Source of the DNA: Acidiferrobacterales bacterium
GTDB lineage: Bacteria; Pseudomonadota; Gammaproteobacteria; Acidiferrobacterales; SZUA-150
NCBI GenBank assembly: GCA_947258385.1
Contig: CAMYII010000061.1
Span: 1-51,127 of the forward strand
Reading direction: 5' to 3'
Length of the DNA stretch: 51,127 bases
This document shows positions 33,860-43,208 of this stretch, piece by piece; position 1 is the stretch's first letter; each line of letters opens with the position of its first letter. A program made the position numbers and the translations under genes. The notes under the pieces are model-generated. The model was not told the origin of the DNA. It ran no database searches and saw only the letters and a program-made list of their open reading frames with translations.

Positions 33860-34882
33860 CTATTTTTTTTGTGCTGTCGCCGCCTTGTTTTCGTGCAAGG
33901 CCTCAAGGTGAGAATTCACAGTCTGCAACATTTCCGGCGTATAGACACGCTCCTTGGCAAGCGCCTTGATGGCTTTGGAAGACACTTGGCGCAATTCTTC
34001 CATGTCCTGCTCACTGGGATTGACGAGCTTGACCCCCTGCTTGAGCAGGGCCTGCTTTGCACTCTCGTTGTCTTTGCGCGTCTGCTGATTGAGTTTCTCG
34101 ACAACGCGCCCGAGCACGTCCCGTACCACCGTCTGGTCCGCCCGGCTGATTTTGTTGAAGGCCTTGCGCTGAATCACGAACGTCCCATAGGCATAAAACA
34201 GCGGTGTTTCAGTTAGATATTTGATCTTGGTATGCCACTGCAGGGCGATCGCAAAACTCGTCGTCGATCCGATGGTGGTGATCAGGCCGGTCTGCAGGCC
34301 CGTCAGCACATCGGTCAGTGGCAGGGTCACAGGTGATATGCCGGCGACATCCATCAACGTGAGCGAGATGGTATCGCCTTCCGGGAGCCAGACCCGTTGA
34401 TCCTTCAGATCACTGATACGGTGAACCGGTACCTGCGACATGATGTAAACGAATCCGCCTTCGCCCAGTCCGAAGGCGATAAATCCCCGTTCTTCCAGCC
34501 CTTTGATAATGCCCGCATCCATGCGCGCACGCACATAATCGACCTCTTCATAGGTCCCGAATTTCAGGGGCAGCCCGTAGATCTGGTTCTCCGGGTATAT
34601 CCTCGCCAGCCCCAAGGTGGTCAACGCGGCGCCGTGCAATTGCCCGATACGGATTTTACGAAGCACGTTCTTCTCATCACCCATGATACCGCCGGGGTAG
34701 AATTTGAAGGTGACACGATTCTGCGTGCGCTCGGTGATCTCGCTGGCCCCCCGGCGCATTTCCTGCATCCAGCTACTGCCGTCCGGCGCCACGGTTGCAA
34801 TCTTGAATTCCTTCGCCTGCACCGGCAACGAAGCCAGAAACAGAAACAACGCCATCAAGAAAATAAGCTGCTTTCGATCCAT
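33860..34882 (-). CDS. dctP: TRAP transporter substrate-binding protein DctP/TatP type
   Basis: Periplasmic solute receptor of the TRAP system. The 340-residue protein has a signal peptide (LIFLMALFLFLASLPVQA, cleavage before KEFKIA) and DctP motifs: KFYPGGIMGDEK, QIYGLPLKFGTYEE, VWLPEGDTISLTLMD. In characterised systems a conserved Arg binds carboxylates. I cannot tell the ligand here. The gene is directly preceded by the TatT lipoprotein gene, as in the Treponema TatPT pair, whose ligand is thought to be hydrophobic. That similarity is by context only. Confidence 0.9.
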   Translation of the reverse strand: MDRKQLIFLMALFLFLASLPVQAKEFKIATVAPDGSSWMQEMRRGASEITERTQNRVTFKFYPGGIMGDEKNVLRKIRIGQLHGAALTTLGLARIYPENQIYGLPLKFGTYEEVDYVRARMDAGIIKGLEERGFIAFGLGEGGFVYIMSQVPVHRISDLKDQRVWLPEGDTISLTLMDVAGISPVTLPLTDVLTGLQTGLITTIGSTTSFAIALQWHTKIKYLTETPLFYAYGTFVIQRKAFNKISRADQTVVRDVLGRVVEKLNQQTRKDNESAKQALLKQGVKLVNPSEQDMEELRQVSSKAIKALAKERVYTPEMLQTVNSHLEALHENKAATAQKK

Positions 34883-34891
34883 TTATGACTC

Positions 34892-35755
34892 CTAAAAATA
34901 ATTCTCGGCACTTGCCAGTAGCTGCTGCGCCTGCTCTTTGGCCAGAGTGTTAAGTAGGGTGAGTCCCGGCTCGCTGGCATCCGCCTGCACGACCTCTTGC
35001 AACAAACGGTCGTGCAACTCACGATTGAAAACCAGCCTCGCATATCTTTCCGCGTATTGCACCTTGACCATCAAATCACGCCCGCGGGACAGGGCGAGCG
35101 CACGCTCGAAGTGATCGCGCCCCTGTTCCGGTTTGCCTCCCAAGGCCGGCGGGACCAGGGTGGAGAGTATGCCCAGATACAAATGGGCACCGCCTCGCTC
35201 ATAAGCCTCATCGAGCTCCACGACACGGCGCATGCAGGCCTCGACTTTTGCCAGATCGGCAACCGCGTTCCAATCATTTCGGTTTGCCTGGACCCAGCCC
35301 GCCCACGTCGCCGCAAAGGTATAAAGCGCAGGTACGTCACGCTTATCGAGCTGCTCCAAGGCGGCAACAAACTCATCATAGGGCTGGTCGATCCGCTGGC
35401 ATATCCCCTGACGCCGCGAACACAATGCCCGACGGCCGTAATCATGGGCCTTGCCGCTCAAGCGCCGACCGCGATCCTCGTCTTGGACAAACACAGAGGC
35501 ATAGGCGCTATAGAGCCTGGCACCGGTGACAAGCAGGCGCTCGTTGTCCGGTTGGCCCTCAATCAAGCCATCGATCAACAGCAGGTAAGACGGCGCCCCG
35601 TCCTCGACGGTTTTGGGGTCATCCTGATTCAGGATCGCCGCCGACAGACTGTCGGTCAAACCCTCCATCGCCGAGACCACCATGCCGGCGCAACCGGTGA
35701 GCACGGACAGCAGGCCGGCCATGACCAGCATACGCACCCCATGGCGAATAGACAT
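34892..35755 (-). CDS. tatT: TRAP-associated TPR lipoprotein TatT
   Basis: Helical periplasmic lipoprotein, member of the TatT family (TPR-like repeats). The Treponema pallidum protein forms trimers that partner with a TRAP receptor. From the ATG at 35755 it is 287 residues with a lipobox LLSVLTGC, then a helical-repeat body including CRRVVELDE and a GGAHLYLGILSTLVPPALGGKPEQGRDH-type region. A GTG at 35797 behind a GGGG site, immediately after the cca stop, is an alternative start. It lies between cca and dctP, so a cca-tatT-dctPQM operon is likely. Confidence 0.85.
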   Translation of the reverse strand: MSIRHGVRMLVMAGLLSVLTGCAGMVVSAMEGLTDSLSAAILNQDDPKTVEDGAPSYLLLIDGLIEGQPDNERLLVTGARLYSAYASVFVQDEDRGRRLSGKAHDYGRRALCSRRQGICQRIDQPYDEFVAALEQLDKRDVPALYTFAATWAGWVQANRNDWNAVADLAKVEACMRRVVELDEAYERGGAHLYLGILSTLVPPALGGKPEQGRDHFERALALSRGRDLMVKVQYAERYARLVFNRELHDRLLQEVVQADASEPGLTLLNTLAKEQAQQLLASAENYF

Positions 35756-35798
35756 TGACACCCGCTCTACCGGGTGCCGGATTATCCCTGCGTTCACA

Positions 35799-37076
35799 CT
35801 AGCCCCTTTCCTCGTGCTGTTCACTGATCAACGGTTCGGATTGTAAGTCTTTTTGCATTGCTCTTATCGCCATAATTCTCTGCTCACGGATCCGGGCCCC
35901 CAGCTCCGCACCTGTGCGGCCAGCTGCGATCAAATCCTGTACAACGGCACCTTGTTCCACAGCGGCCGCGGCTGCAAACGCCTGACGGAATATCCCAGCC
36001 TGGGGATACGGCTGGTCCTCGTATCCGGTGCGCCCCCTGGCGTCGGCCTCGCAGGCCAGCAAAAATTGTTCGAACCTACCCGGTTTGCGGAAGGCATCGA
36101 CCCCCTCCAGGACCTTCAACAGCGTCGCGGGCCTCAACTCGGCGGCGCGATGGCAGTACCCGTGGTAGCGCGCGGTGACAAGCGCGAGATCGCGATAATC
36201 ATTGGGTAAGCGCAGGCGCTCGCACAGATTCTTGATCAGACCGACACTGCGCTCCTCATGCCCGACATGCTGCGGCCAGTCTTCCTCAGGTGTCTCGCCT
36301 TTGCCGAGGTCGTGCAGCAACGCCGCAAAACGTACGCGCGGGTCCTTCGACAATCTGACCGCCTGGTCCAGCACCAGCATGGAATGAACACCCGTATCCA
36401 CCTCGGGATGGTGCGCCTGGGGCTGCGGCACCCCGTACAGCGCGTCGATCTCCGGAAACAAGCGCGCCAGCGCCCCGCAGCCACGCAACACCTTGAAGAA
36501 AACCGACGGGCGATCCTCTTCCAGGGCCGCCTGCAACTCTGCCCACACCCGCTCCGCCACAAGGTGATCGACCTCGCCGCCTTCGACCATGCGCTTCATC
36601 AGCGCATGGGTGCCATGGGCTGTCCGGAATCCCCATTTGGCGTAACGGGCGGCAAAGCGCGCCACGCGCAGAACACGCACCGGATCTTCGGCAAACGCCG
36701 GGGATACATGGCGCAGAACCCCGTTGCTGAGATCCTCCTGTCCGCCGAAGGGGTCGATAATCGTACCATCCTCGCTCTGCGCCATGGCGTTGATCGTCAG
36801 GTCACGGCGCCTTAGGTCTTCTTCCAGCGTCACGTCGGGGGCAGCATAGATCGTAAAGCCCTTGTATCCATGTCCGCTCTTGCGTTCCGTTCGCGCCAGC
36901 GCGTACTCCTCCTTGGTCTGTGGATGCAGGAATACCGGAAAATCAGCGCCCACGGGTCTGAAGCCTTGGGTTGTCATCTCCTCGGGCGTGGCACCCACGA
37001 CCACATAGTCGCGGTCCTTGACCTCCAGCCCGAGCAATCGGTCGCGCACCGCGCCGCCAACCAGATAGATTTCCAT
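35799..37076 (-). CDS. cca: CCA-adding tRNA nucleotidyltransferase
   Basis: Adds and repairs the 3' CCA of tRNAs using CTP and ATP without a template. The 425-residue protein has the class II nucleotidyltransferase core: GGAVRDRLLG at the start, metal ligands in KDRDYVVVG (DxD type), the RRRDLTINAM motif, and a C-terminal HD phosphohydrolase domain (RFAALLHDLGKG) as in the multifunctional gammaproteobacterial enzyme. It is divergent from the aminopeptidase gene across only 52 bases. Confidence 0.95.
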   Translation of the reverse strand: MEIYLVGGAVRDRLLGLEVKDRDYVVVGATPEEMTTQGFRPVGADFPVFLHPQTKEEYALARTERKSGHGYKGFTIYAAPDVTLEEDLRRRDLTINAMAQSEDGTIIDPFGGQEDLSNGVLRHVSPAFAEDPVRVLRVARFAARYAKWGFRTAHGTHALMKRMVEGGEVDHLVAERVWAELQAALEEDRPSVFFKVLRGCGALARLFPEIDALYGVPQPQAHHPEVDTGVHSMLVLDQAVRLSKDPRVRFAALLHDLGKGETPEEDWPQHVGHEERSVGLIKNLCERLRLPNDYRDLALVTARYHGYCHRAAELRPATLLKVLEGVDAFRKPGRFEQFLLACEADARGRTGYEDQPYPQAGIFRQAFAAAAAVEQGAVVQDLIAAGRTGAELGARIREQRIMAIRAMQKDLQSEPLISEQHEERG

Positions 37077-37128
37077 ACCGCCATCCTAATGTGGCATAGT
37101 CATTCAGCCAAGCCCCAGACGCCGATAA

Positions 37129-38205
37129 ATGGCCCTTTTCTGCAGAAAATTGACAATCATATTGTGTTGCGCACTGGGCACCGGGTGCAGCAATCTCGGC
37201 TATTACGCCCATTCCATCAGCGGTCAGGCAAAGATCCTGGCCAAACGCCAGCCAATCTCCGAGCTGCTCGAAGACCCGCAGACCCCCGCGGCGCTAACGG
37301 CCAGGCTCGACACGATTATACGCATCCGGGATTTCGCCAGTCATACCCTGGTATTGCCGGACAATGGCAGTTACCGCAGCTATGCGGAGCTAAACCGTCG
37401 ATATGCCATCTGGAATGTCTTCGCCACACCGGAGCTCGCGATCGAGCCTGTCAAATGGTGCTTTCCGATTGCCGGCTGCGTTTCCTACCGGGGTTATTTT
37501 TCCGATGACAGGGCCAATCACTTCGCTGAAAAACTACGCGACCAAAATCACGATGTGTACGTGGCCGGCGTGGCCGCCTATTCAACGCTTGGCTGGTTTG
37601 AAGACCCCGTGCTCAATACCATCCTGGACCGGCCGGAACCGGACATCGCCGGGCTGATCTTCCACGAATTGGCCCATCAAAAGCTATACGTCAAAGACGA
37701 CACCAGTTTCAACGAGTCCTTCGCCACAGCCGTGGAGCTGGAGGGCATACGACGCTGGCTGCAACACATCGGCGCCAGCGGCGATTATACCGGTTATATG
37801 CAGCGAAAACAGAGACGACAGGACTTCGTCGAGTTCCTCATGGGCTACCGCCATCGGCTCCGGGAAGTGTATGACTCACCTGCAACGGACGAGCAAAAAC
37901 GCGGGGCCAAGGCGCGCCTGTTCAGCGAGCTGAAATCCAATTACCGCCAGCTCAGAGACCGCTGGGGGGGATACGGCGGGTACGATCGCTGGTTCGCACA
38001 GGATCTCAATAACGCGCACCTGGCCTCGATAGGGGCCTACCACCGATATGTCCCAGCGTTCCAAGCATTGCTCAAGAAACTCAACGGTGACCTGCCAGCG
38101 TTTTATCGCGAGGCCGGCAAGCTCGGGACATTACCACCGGAACAACGCGAGCTCGCGCTAAATGCCTTGGGGGGGCATCACACAGGTGGCGGTTCAGGTC
38201 CATAG
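37129..38205 (+). CDS. Lipoprotein aminopeptidase (COG4324 type)
   Basis: Predicted zinc peptidase of the putative-aminopeptidase family (Pfam Aminopep). The 358-residue protein starts with a short lipoprotein signal (RKLTIILCCALGTGC, lipobox LGTGC), so it is membrane anchored. The metal site is HELAHQ in IFHELAHQKLYVK with a downstream Glu in NESFATAVE. CVSYRGYF in the middle is typical of the family. Its substrate is not known. The end contains a HHTGGG tail. Confidence 0.85.
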   Translation: MALFCRKLTIILCCALGTGCSNLGYYAHSISGQAKILAKRQPISELLEDPQTPAALTARLDTIIRIRDFASHTLVLPDNGSYRSYAELNRRYAIWNVFATPELAIEPVKWCFPIAGCVSYRGYFSDDRANHFAEKLRDQNHDVYVAGVAAYSTLGWFEDPVLNTILDRPEPDIAGLIFHELAHQKLYVKDDTSFNESFATAVELEGIRRWLQHIGASGDYTGYMQRKQRRQDFVEFLMGYRHRLREVYDSPATDEQKRGAKARLFSELKSNYRQLRDRWGGYGGYDRWFAQDLNNAHLASIGAYHRYVPAFQALLKKLNGDLPAFYREAGKLGTLPPEQRELALNALGGHHTGGGSGP

Positions 38206-38237
38206 CCGCGCTGCCGATCAAGATCCATGGGCCGGTC

Positions 38238-38345
38238 CAGCAGGATGTGTCGCGGCGACGCGAGCTCGAGAGCCGTACACCGACGTACCGCCTGCGAAGC
38301 TAAGGAGGCAAACAGCCCATGGGAGGATTTTTGCAGCATCCTACC
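38238..38345 (+). repeat. Dispersed intergenic repeat, copy 3
   Basis: It shares CAGGATGTG-CGC, GTACACCGACGTACCGCCTG, CGAAGCTAAGGAGGCAAA and CATGGGAGGATTTTTGCAG with the other copies, in the same order. It ends about 8 bases before the stop of the convergent NDUFA9-like gene, so on the minus strand it is the first structure after that gene. Confidence 0.65.
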
Positions 38346-38353
38346 AGGCGGGC

Positions 38354-39307
38354 CTAACGCCGTCTTGCCAGCGCGCGGTAGAGCGAATACCTCTGGCTGC
38401 GCCGCTCGCCTAGATAAACAGGCACGACACTTTCAAGGCTCGTTGGCCTGAAGCCGAAGATTCGCGGGAAATCACCATCACACACACTGTCTATCTGCAG
38501 CGATCGATAGTTGTCCATCGAAAAGGGCTTACCCGGCATGAATCCCAATACAGTCGCCTGCAGGCGTGACAGGCCGTTACCGAGGCCATAGATCCTGGTA
38601 CCCAATCCGAGCTGCCGCCTGATATAACTCACCAACTCGTACAAGGTGTAGACCTTGGGGCCACAGAGCTCGTAACGCTGACCAAACGTGTGCCGGTCCC
38701 CGAGCGATCGGACGAACGCCTTGGCCACATCCTCGACATAGACCGGCTGGAAGCGGGCATCGGGGCAGGCGAGCGGAAATATGTACGGAGACAGCTGCAA
38801 CAGATTTGCAAAGCGATTGATGAAGCTGTCTTTGGGTCCGAAGATAACGGACGCCCGGAAACTGGTCACATGGAGTCTGTCGCCGGCGGCATCATGCAGC
38901 AGATTCTCACCCCGTGCCTTGCTGCGCAGATAATGGCTCGGGGCATCCACAGTGGCCTTCAACGCGCTCATATGCAACAGGCGCTCCACACTGCTTTGTC
39001 GGCAAGCCTCGACGATCTTGGCCGGCAGCGTCACATGGGCGCGCTCAAAGCCTTTCCCACGGCGGCCTTTCTCATTGAGGATGCCGACAAGATTAATAAC
39101 CGCATCCATATTCGCGAACTGCTTGCTGAGGAAGGCCGTATTGAATATATCTCCTTCCACAACTTGCACCGTGGGCAATACCAGCAGGTCGCGGCAGCGC
39201 TCACGGCGGCGGGAAAGAATCGTGACATTGCGGCGCTCAGCCGCCAGACGCGCAGCGATGCTATGGCCGACAAAACCGCTGCCGCCGAGAATGCAGATAT
39301 TGCGCAT
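38354..39307 (-). CDS. NDUFA9-like NAD(P)-binding epimerase-fold protein
   Basis: Member of the atypical short-chain dehydrogenase family that includes the complex I subunit NDUFA9 and bacterial relatives. The 317 residues begin with the Rossmann loop ILGGSGFVGHSIA, then VEGDIFN and INLVGILNEKG, a serine-containing LLHMSALKA and the YLRSKARGE segment corresponding to the family YxxxK region. A role in quinone or lipid chemistry has been proposed for bacterial relatives, unproven. It is in the same direction as slt, with repeat copy 4 between them. Confidence 0.85.
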   Translation of the reverse strand: MRNICILGGSGFVGHSIAARLAAERRNVTILSRRRERCRDLLVLPTVQVVEGDIFNTAFLSKQFANMDAVINLVGILNEKGRRGKGFERAHVTLPAKIVEACRQSSVERLLHMSALKATVDAPSHYLRSKARGENLLHDAAGDRLHVTSFRASVIFGPKDSFINRFANLLQLSPYIFPLACPDARFQPVYVEDVAKAFVRSLGDRHTFGQRYELCGPKVYTLYELVSYIRRQLGLGTRIYGLGNGLSRLQATVLGFMPGKPFSMDNYRSLQIDSVCDGDFPRIFGFRPTSLESVVPVYLGERRSQRYSLYRALARRR

Positions 39308-39474
39308 GCAGTAGCCTGGACCTGTTAACGTGGAAAATGACCTTTCGGCCTACCGCCTCGATTGTGTACATTTCCCCGGTCAAGTCAAGCGACCCGGGAG
39401 GGGCCAAGCAGACCCCCGGGGGTACGGTACGCTCGGCTGCCAGCGGTCAAGACGAATTCGACGCACGGATAGCA

Positions 39475-39700
39475 GCTTGCTAAAAACTTGTTCTTCAGCA
39501 AGCCGCCAGACGCCACAGGATGTGCCGCATCGAGAATCAAACATGTCAGTGTTTGATTCCTGGGGCGAGCCGCAGGGAGGCGGCGAGCACAAATCCGCCG
39601 GGGGCGAGAAGCGGTACACGGACGTACTGAATGCGAACCTAAGGATGGAATTTGCACCTAAGCCCCTTCAAAGGGCAGGCCGCAGGGAGACGGCGAGCAC
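39475..39700 (+). repeat. Dispersed intergenic repeat, copy 4
   Basis: Lies in the 407-base gap between slt and the NDUFA9-like gene. It starts with a 7-base-pair hairpin (GCTTGCT/AGCAAGC, 39475-39503), then GATGTGCCGCATCGAGAATC and GTGTTTGATT, GAGAAGCGGTACACGGACGT and CTAAGGATGGAATTTG. A GCCGCAGGGAG-CGGCGAGCACA segment occurs twice, near 39569 and 39679, so part of this copy is duplicated. The rest of the gap (39308-39474) shows nothing I can name. Confidence 0.65.
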
Positions 39701-39714
39701 ATGCGCCGCGGCGC

Positions 39715-41661
39715 TCAGTCCCTGGGGACGACCTCGGGCATGCGCTCACTCAAACGCGTCAGTTCCCCGTCAAGGCGAAGGTCATAAATGGCGGTGTAGC
39801 CGAACACATTCTTGACGTAATGACGCGTCTCGTTGAAGGGGATGGTCTCCACCCAGATATCGGCAGGAAGCGTCTTGCCCTCCGGCAGCCAGCCCTTGAC
39901 CCGGTGCGGGCCCGCATTATACGACGCGGTGGCCAGTGCCTGGTGACCCTGGTTCCGGTCGAGCACCCTTTTGAGGTAGCTTGTCCCGAGCAGCACGTTG
40001 TTCTCAACTTTCAGTATCGACGCCTTGCTCCGGATGTTGAGCTTAAGCCGGCGCCCGGTCTGCCGCCCGGTCTTCGGCATCAGCTGCATCAGCCCCAGGG
40101 CGCCCGCGCTCGACCGCGCATCGGCAACGAAGGCGCTCTCCTGGCGCATCACCCCGTAGATCCATCCGGTGTCAAGACCGGTTTTTGCCGCATTGGCCTC
40201 GACCATATCGCGATATAAGACGGGGAAACGCAGATCCAGATCATCCAAGTGATCGGATTTATTCACGGTAAATATGGCGCGATCGTACCAGCCCCAGTGC
40301 CTGGCGATGACCGCGGCGACTTGCAGCTCACGGTTATTCATCTGCCGTAAAATCCAGCTCCATTGCCGGCGTGCCGGCACGATCTCACCGATCTCGTAGA
40401 GCTCCTGCGCGACTTGAATACCCGGGCGCGCCAGCATGGCACTGACCTCTTCCGGGCTCGCCTCGATACTCACGTGCTGCATCGAGTAGTCCCGCCCGAG
40501 CTTGTCCGCCGCCAGGAACCCGTAGTAATTTCTCTCCTGGGCCAACTGGGTGAAGAGGCGTTTGGCGACCCGCGTGTCGTCGTTCTCCTCCAGAATCCGG
40601 GCGCGCCAATAACGCCACTGGGCGCTCTGCTGTTCTTCCTCGGTGAGGGCGGCGCGAAACTGTTTGGCAAGGCCCCAGTCGCCCTGACGCAGCGCGGCCT
40701 TCACACGCCACACGCGCAGGGTCTCGTCATCGGCCTCAGCGGATACCGCCGACAGCCACTCGAGCGCCGAAGGCAGATGATGCTTGGCCGCCAGAATACC
40801 GACCGTGTGCAGGACGTAATTTTCGTCCTCGCCAAAGAACTGGTACTCCTGTTTCAACTGCTGCCAGCGCTGCATTGCCGCTTCCGGGTCACGATACGCC
40901 AGGCGCACCACACCGTGTTTGATGATCATGCGCGCCACCGGCGTCTCGATGGGATAGGAAATATTCTCCAGCTCCCGGTCCGGCCGGCGATACATCGCCT
41001 TCCAGCGCTTGACCCATACCCGATCCTTAACAGGGAGATAATTGCTTATGGAGCTGGCAAGACTGAGCCTTCCGCGTTCCATCGCCAACTTGATGCGGGC
41101 CCAGATGAGGTCGCGACTCATGTGACCGGCCTCGCGCCAGGCCTTGAACACCGCATTGCAGTTCGAGGGCAGGCGCTTGTAAGTCAGCCACAAGGCCTCG
41201 GCCTCGACCATCAACGGCGCCTGATTTTGGCTGGTCTCCATGAGATACCCCAGGCGGTAGCACGTCAGCCGGGCATCAGCATTAATATTCCCGTATTCGT
41301 CCATGAACGTCTTCCATTCACCGCGCCTTGCCAGATAGCGCAACCACTTGCGACGCAAGTACTCGGCGAGCGGCGTGTGTTGATTCTGGTCGATGAATGC
41401 CTTGAGGGTCTCCGGTGGCACCACGCCGATGCCTCTTTTGAGGTATTCATATTCCAGGTAATTCTGCAGGATGTAACCGTCCAGCTTCTCGTACAGCTTG
41501 TTGAATTCGCTGTGCTTGCCGGCCTTGATGGCCCGTTTGGCGGCAAGGTAATCGCCGCGCTGCTGCTCGATGCTCTCCGGAAACAGGGCGAGAGCCGCCC
41601 CCGGCCAATGGCCGGTCAGAACTCCTGCGAGAATCAGCACTCCAAGTAACCGTCTGGACAT
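39715..41661 (-). CDS. slt: Soluble lytic murein transglycosylase
   Basis: Periplasmic lytic transglycosylase that cleaves peptidoglycan with anhydromuramic acid formation (Slt70 type). From the ATG at 41661 it is 648 residues: signal peptide (LLGVLILAGVLTGHWPGAALA), a long helical superhelix (about 25-480) that forms the Slt70 ring, and a C-terminal SLT domain with catalytic Glu in GVMRQESAFV, then ALGLMQLMP and ATASYNAGPHRV. A start at 41736 would place extra residues before the signal. It is divergent from the aldehyde dehydrogenase gene. Confidence 0.93.
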   Translation of the reverse strand: MSRRLLGVLILAGVLTGHWPGAALALFPESIEQQRGDYLAAKRAIKAGKHSEFNKLYEKLDGYILQNYLEYEYLKRGIGVVPPETLKAFIDQNQHTPLAEYLRRKWLRYLARRGEWKTFMDEYGNINADARLTCYRLGYLMETSQNQAPLMVEAEALWLTYKRLPSNCNAVFKAWREAGHMSRDLIWARIKLAMERGRLSLASSISNYLPVKDRVWVKRWKAMYRRPDRELENISYPIETPVARMIIKHGVVRLAYRDPEAAMQRWQQLKQEYQFFGEDENYVLHTVGILAAKHHLPSALEWLSAVSAEADDETLRVWRVKAALRQGDWGLAKQFRAALTEEEQQSAQWRYWRARILEENDDTRVAKRLFTQLAQERNYYGFLAADKLGRDYSMQHVSIEASPEEVSAMLARPGIQVAQELYEIGEIVPARRQWSWILRQMNNRELQVAAVIARHWGWYDRAIFTVNKSDHLDDLDLRFPVLYRDMVEANAAKTGLDTGWIYGVMRQESAFVADARSSAGALGLMQLMPKTGRQTGRRLKLNIRSKASILKVENNVLLGTSYLKRVLDRNQGHQALATASYNAGPHRVKGWLPEGKTLPADIWVETIPFNETRHYVKNVFGYTAIYDLRLDGELTRLSERMPEVVPRD

Positions 41662-41723
41662 AATTGCTAAGTATAGGCGAGTATTGCCGCAAGCGTGCAC
41701 AAGACCCTTAAAGGAGCCGATAA

Positions 41724-43088
41724 ATGGCCATGGCATCAGTAAATCCCACCACTGGAGACACGGTTCAACACTTTGAGACCTGGGACGGCGATCAGCTCAA
41801 CGCCGCCCTGCAACAGGTGGCGGACGTGACGCCGGGCTGGCAGCGGACAAGCATTAGCGAACGCGGCAAGATGCTGAAAGCGGTCGCGACCGAGCTGCTT
41901 GACGACATCGACCACTACGCCGGTCTGATCACCCTGGAGATGGGCAAGGTCATCAAGGAATCCCGCACCGAAATCGAGAAATGCGCCTGGGTCTGCGATT
42001 ACTATGCTGAACATGCCGTGGACTTTCTCACGGACGAGGTGATGGCATCAGACGCCGGCAGGAGCTATGTCGCCCACCTGCCACTTGGCACCGTGCTGGC
42101 GGTCATGCCGTGGAACTTTCCCTTCTGGCAGGTTTTCCGTTTCGCCGCGCCGGGGCTGATCGCAGGAAACACCGCAGTGCTCAAACATGCCTCCAACGTT
42201 CCGCAGTGTGCGCTTGCCATCGAGGCCTGCATGCGCAAGGCCGGCCTGCCCGAGGGCGTGTTCCGCACGCTCATGATCCCTGCCTCGGGCGTACAAACGG
42301 TGATCGAGGACCCCCGCATTCACGCGATCACCCTGACCGGCAGCGAACCGGCGGGGCGCAAGGTGGCGGCGGCGGCCGGTGCCAACCTGAAGAAATCGGT
42401 CCTCGAACTGGGCGGTTCCGACGCCTTTGCGGTCCTGGCCGATGCTGACCTGGCACAGGCCGCGAGCGCCGGCGTGGCCTCGCGTTACCTCAATAGCGGG
42501 CAGAGTTGTATCGCCGCCAAACGCTTTATCCTGGTCAAGGACATCGCCGAGGACTACCTCACGATCTTCAAGGAGAAGGCACAGGCACTCGTGCAAGGGG
42601 ACCCCACCCAGGAGCAAACCCAGATCGGCCCCATGGCGCGTGCCGACCTGCGCGAGGAACTGCATCAACAAGTGACCGACTCCATCGGTCAGGGCGCCGT
42701 GGCCGCGCTTGGCTGTGAGCCGGTAGACGGCCCGGGGTTCCATTACAAGGTCTCGATTCTGGATAAGGTCAAACCCGGCATGCGCGCCTATGACGAAGAA
42801 CTGTTCGGGCCGGTGGCCATCGTCATTCGCGCCGAAGACGACGAGGACGCGCTGCGCATCGCCAACGACAGCCGCTACGGGCTGGGCGGCGCGGTCTGGA
42901 CGCAAGATCCAGTGCGGGGCGAGGCCTTCGCGCGGGATATGCAATCCGGGGCCACGTTCGTCAACGGATTGGTGAAAAGCGACCCCCGCCTGCCGTTTGG
43001 CGGCATCAAGGCCTCCGGCTATGGCCGCGAACTGTCCATCCATGGAATCCGTGAGTTCGTCAACGCCAAAACGGTCTGGATAAAATAG
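41724..43088 (+). CDS. Succinate-semialdehyde dehydrogenase-type aldehyde dehydrogenase
   Basis: NAD(P)-dependent aldehyde dehydrogenase, closest in pattern to succinate-semialdehyde dehydrogenases of the short bacterial type. The 454 residues include [12 protein letters not shown] (active-site Asn), the Rossmann GSEPAGR, the general base Glu in LELGGSDAF and the nucleophile Cys in [11 protein letters not shown]. No aminotransferase partner is adjacent, so a role in a TCA bypass or in aldehyde clearance is open. Confidence 0.9.
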   Translation: MAMASVNPTTGDTVQHFETWDGDQLNAALQQVADVTPGWQRTSISERGKMLKAVATELLDDIDHYAGLITLEMGKVIKESRTEIEKCAWVCDYYAEHAVDFLTDEVMASDAGRSYVAHLPLGTVLAVMPWNFPFWQVFRFAAPGLIAGNTAVLKHASNVPQCALAIEACMRKAGLPEGVFRTLMIPASGVQTVIEDPRIHAITLTGSEPAGRKVAAAAGANLKKSVLELGGSDAFAVLADADLAQAASAGVASRYLNSGQSCIAAKRFILVKDIAEDYLTIFKEKAQALVQGDPTQEQTQIGPMARADLREELHQQVTDSIGQGAVAALGCEPVDGPGFHYKVSILDKVKPGMRAYDEELFGPVAIVIRAEDDEDALRIANDSRYGLGGAVWTQDPVRGEAFARDMQSGATFVNGLVKSDPRLPFGGIKASGYGRELSIHGIREFVNAKTVWIK

Positions 43089-43208
43089 ACACGTGGAGCC
43101 GGTTCATCCGGCACACTGTCAGCTTTCAGATCTTGCCCGGCTGATGCCGCGTGCCACCCTGAACCGCATCGGGGAACGGGGCGCCCGCCCGCCGCCAGTT
43201 GGCCGAGC

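Noticed and set aside
40363-41649. A 428-codon plus-strand frame inside slt
   Set aside because: It is antisense to a well-supported slt gene, has no recognisable domain, and is typical of GC-rich shadow frames.
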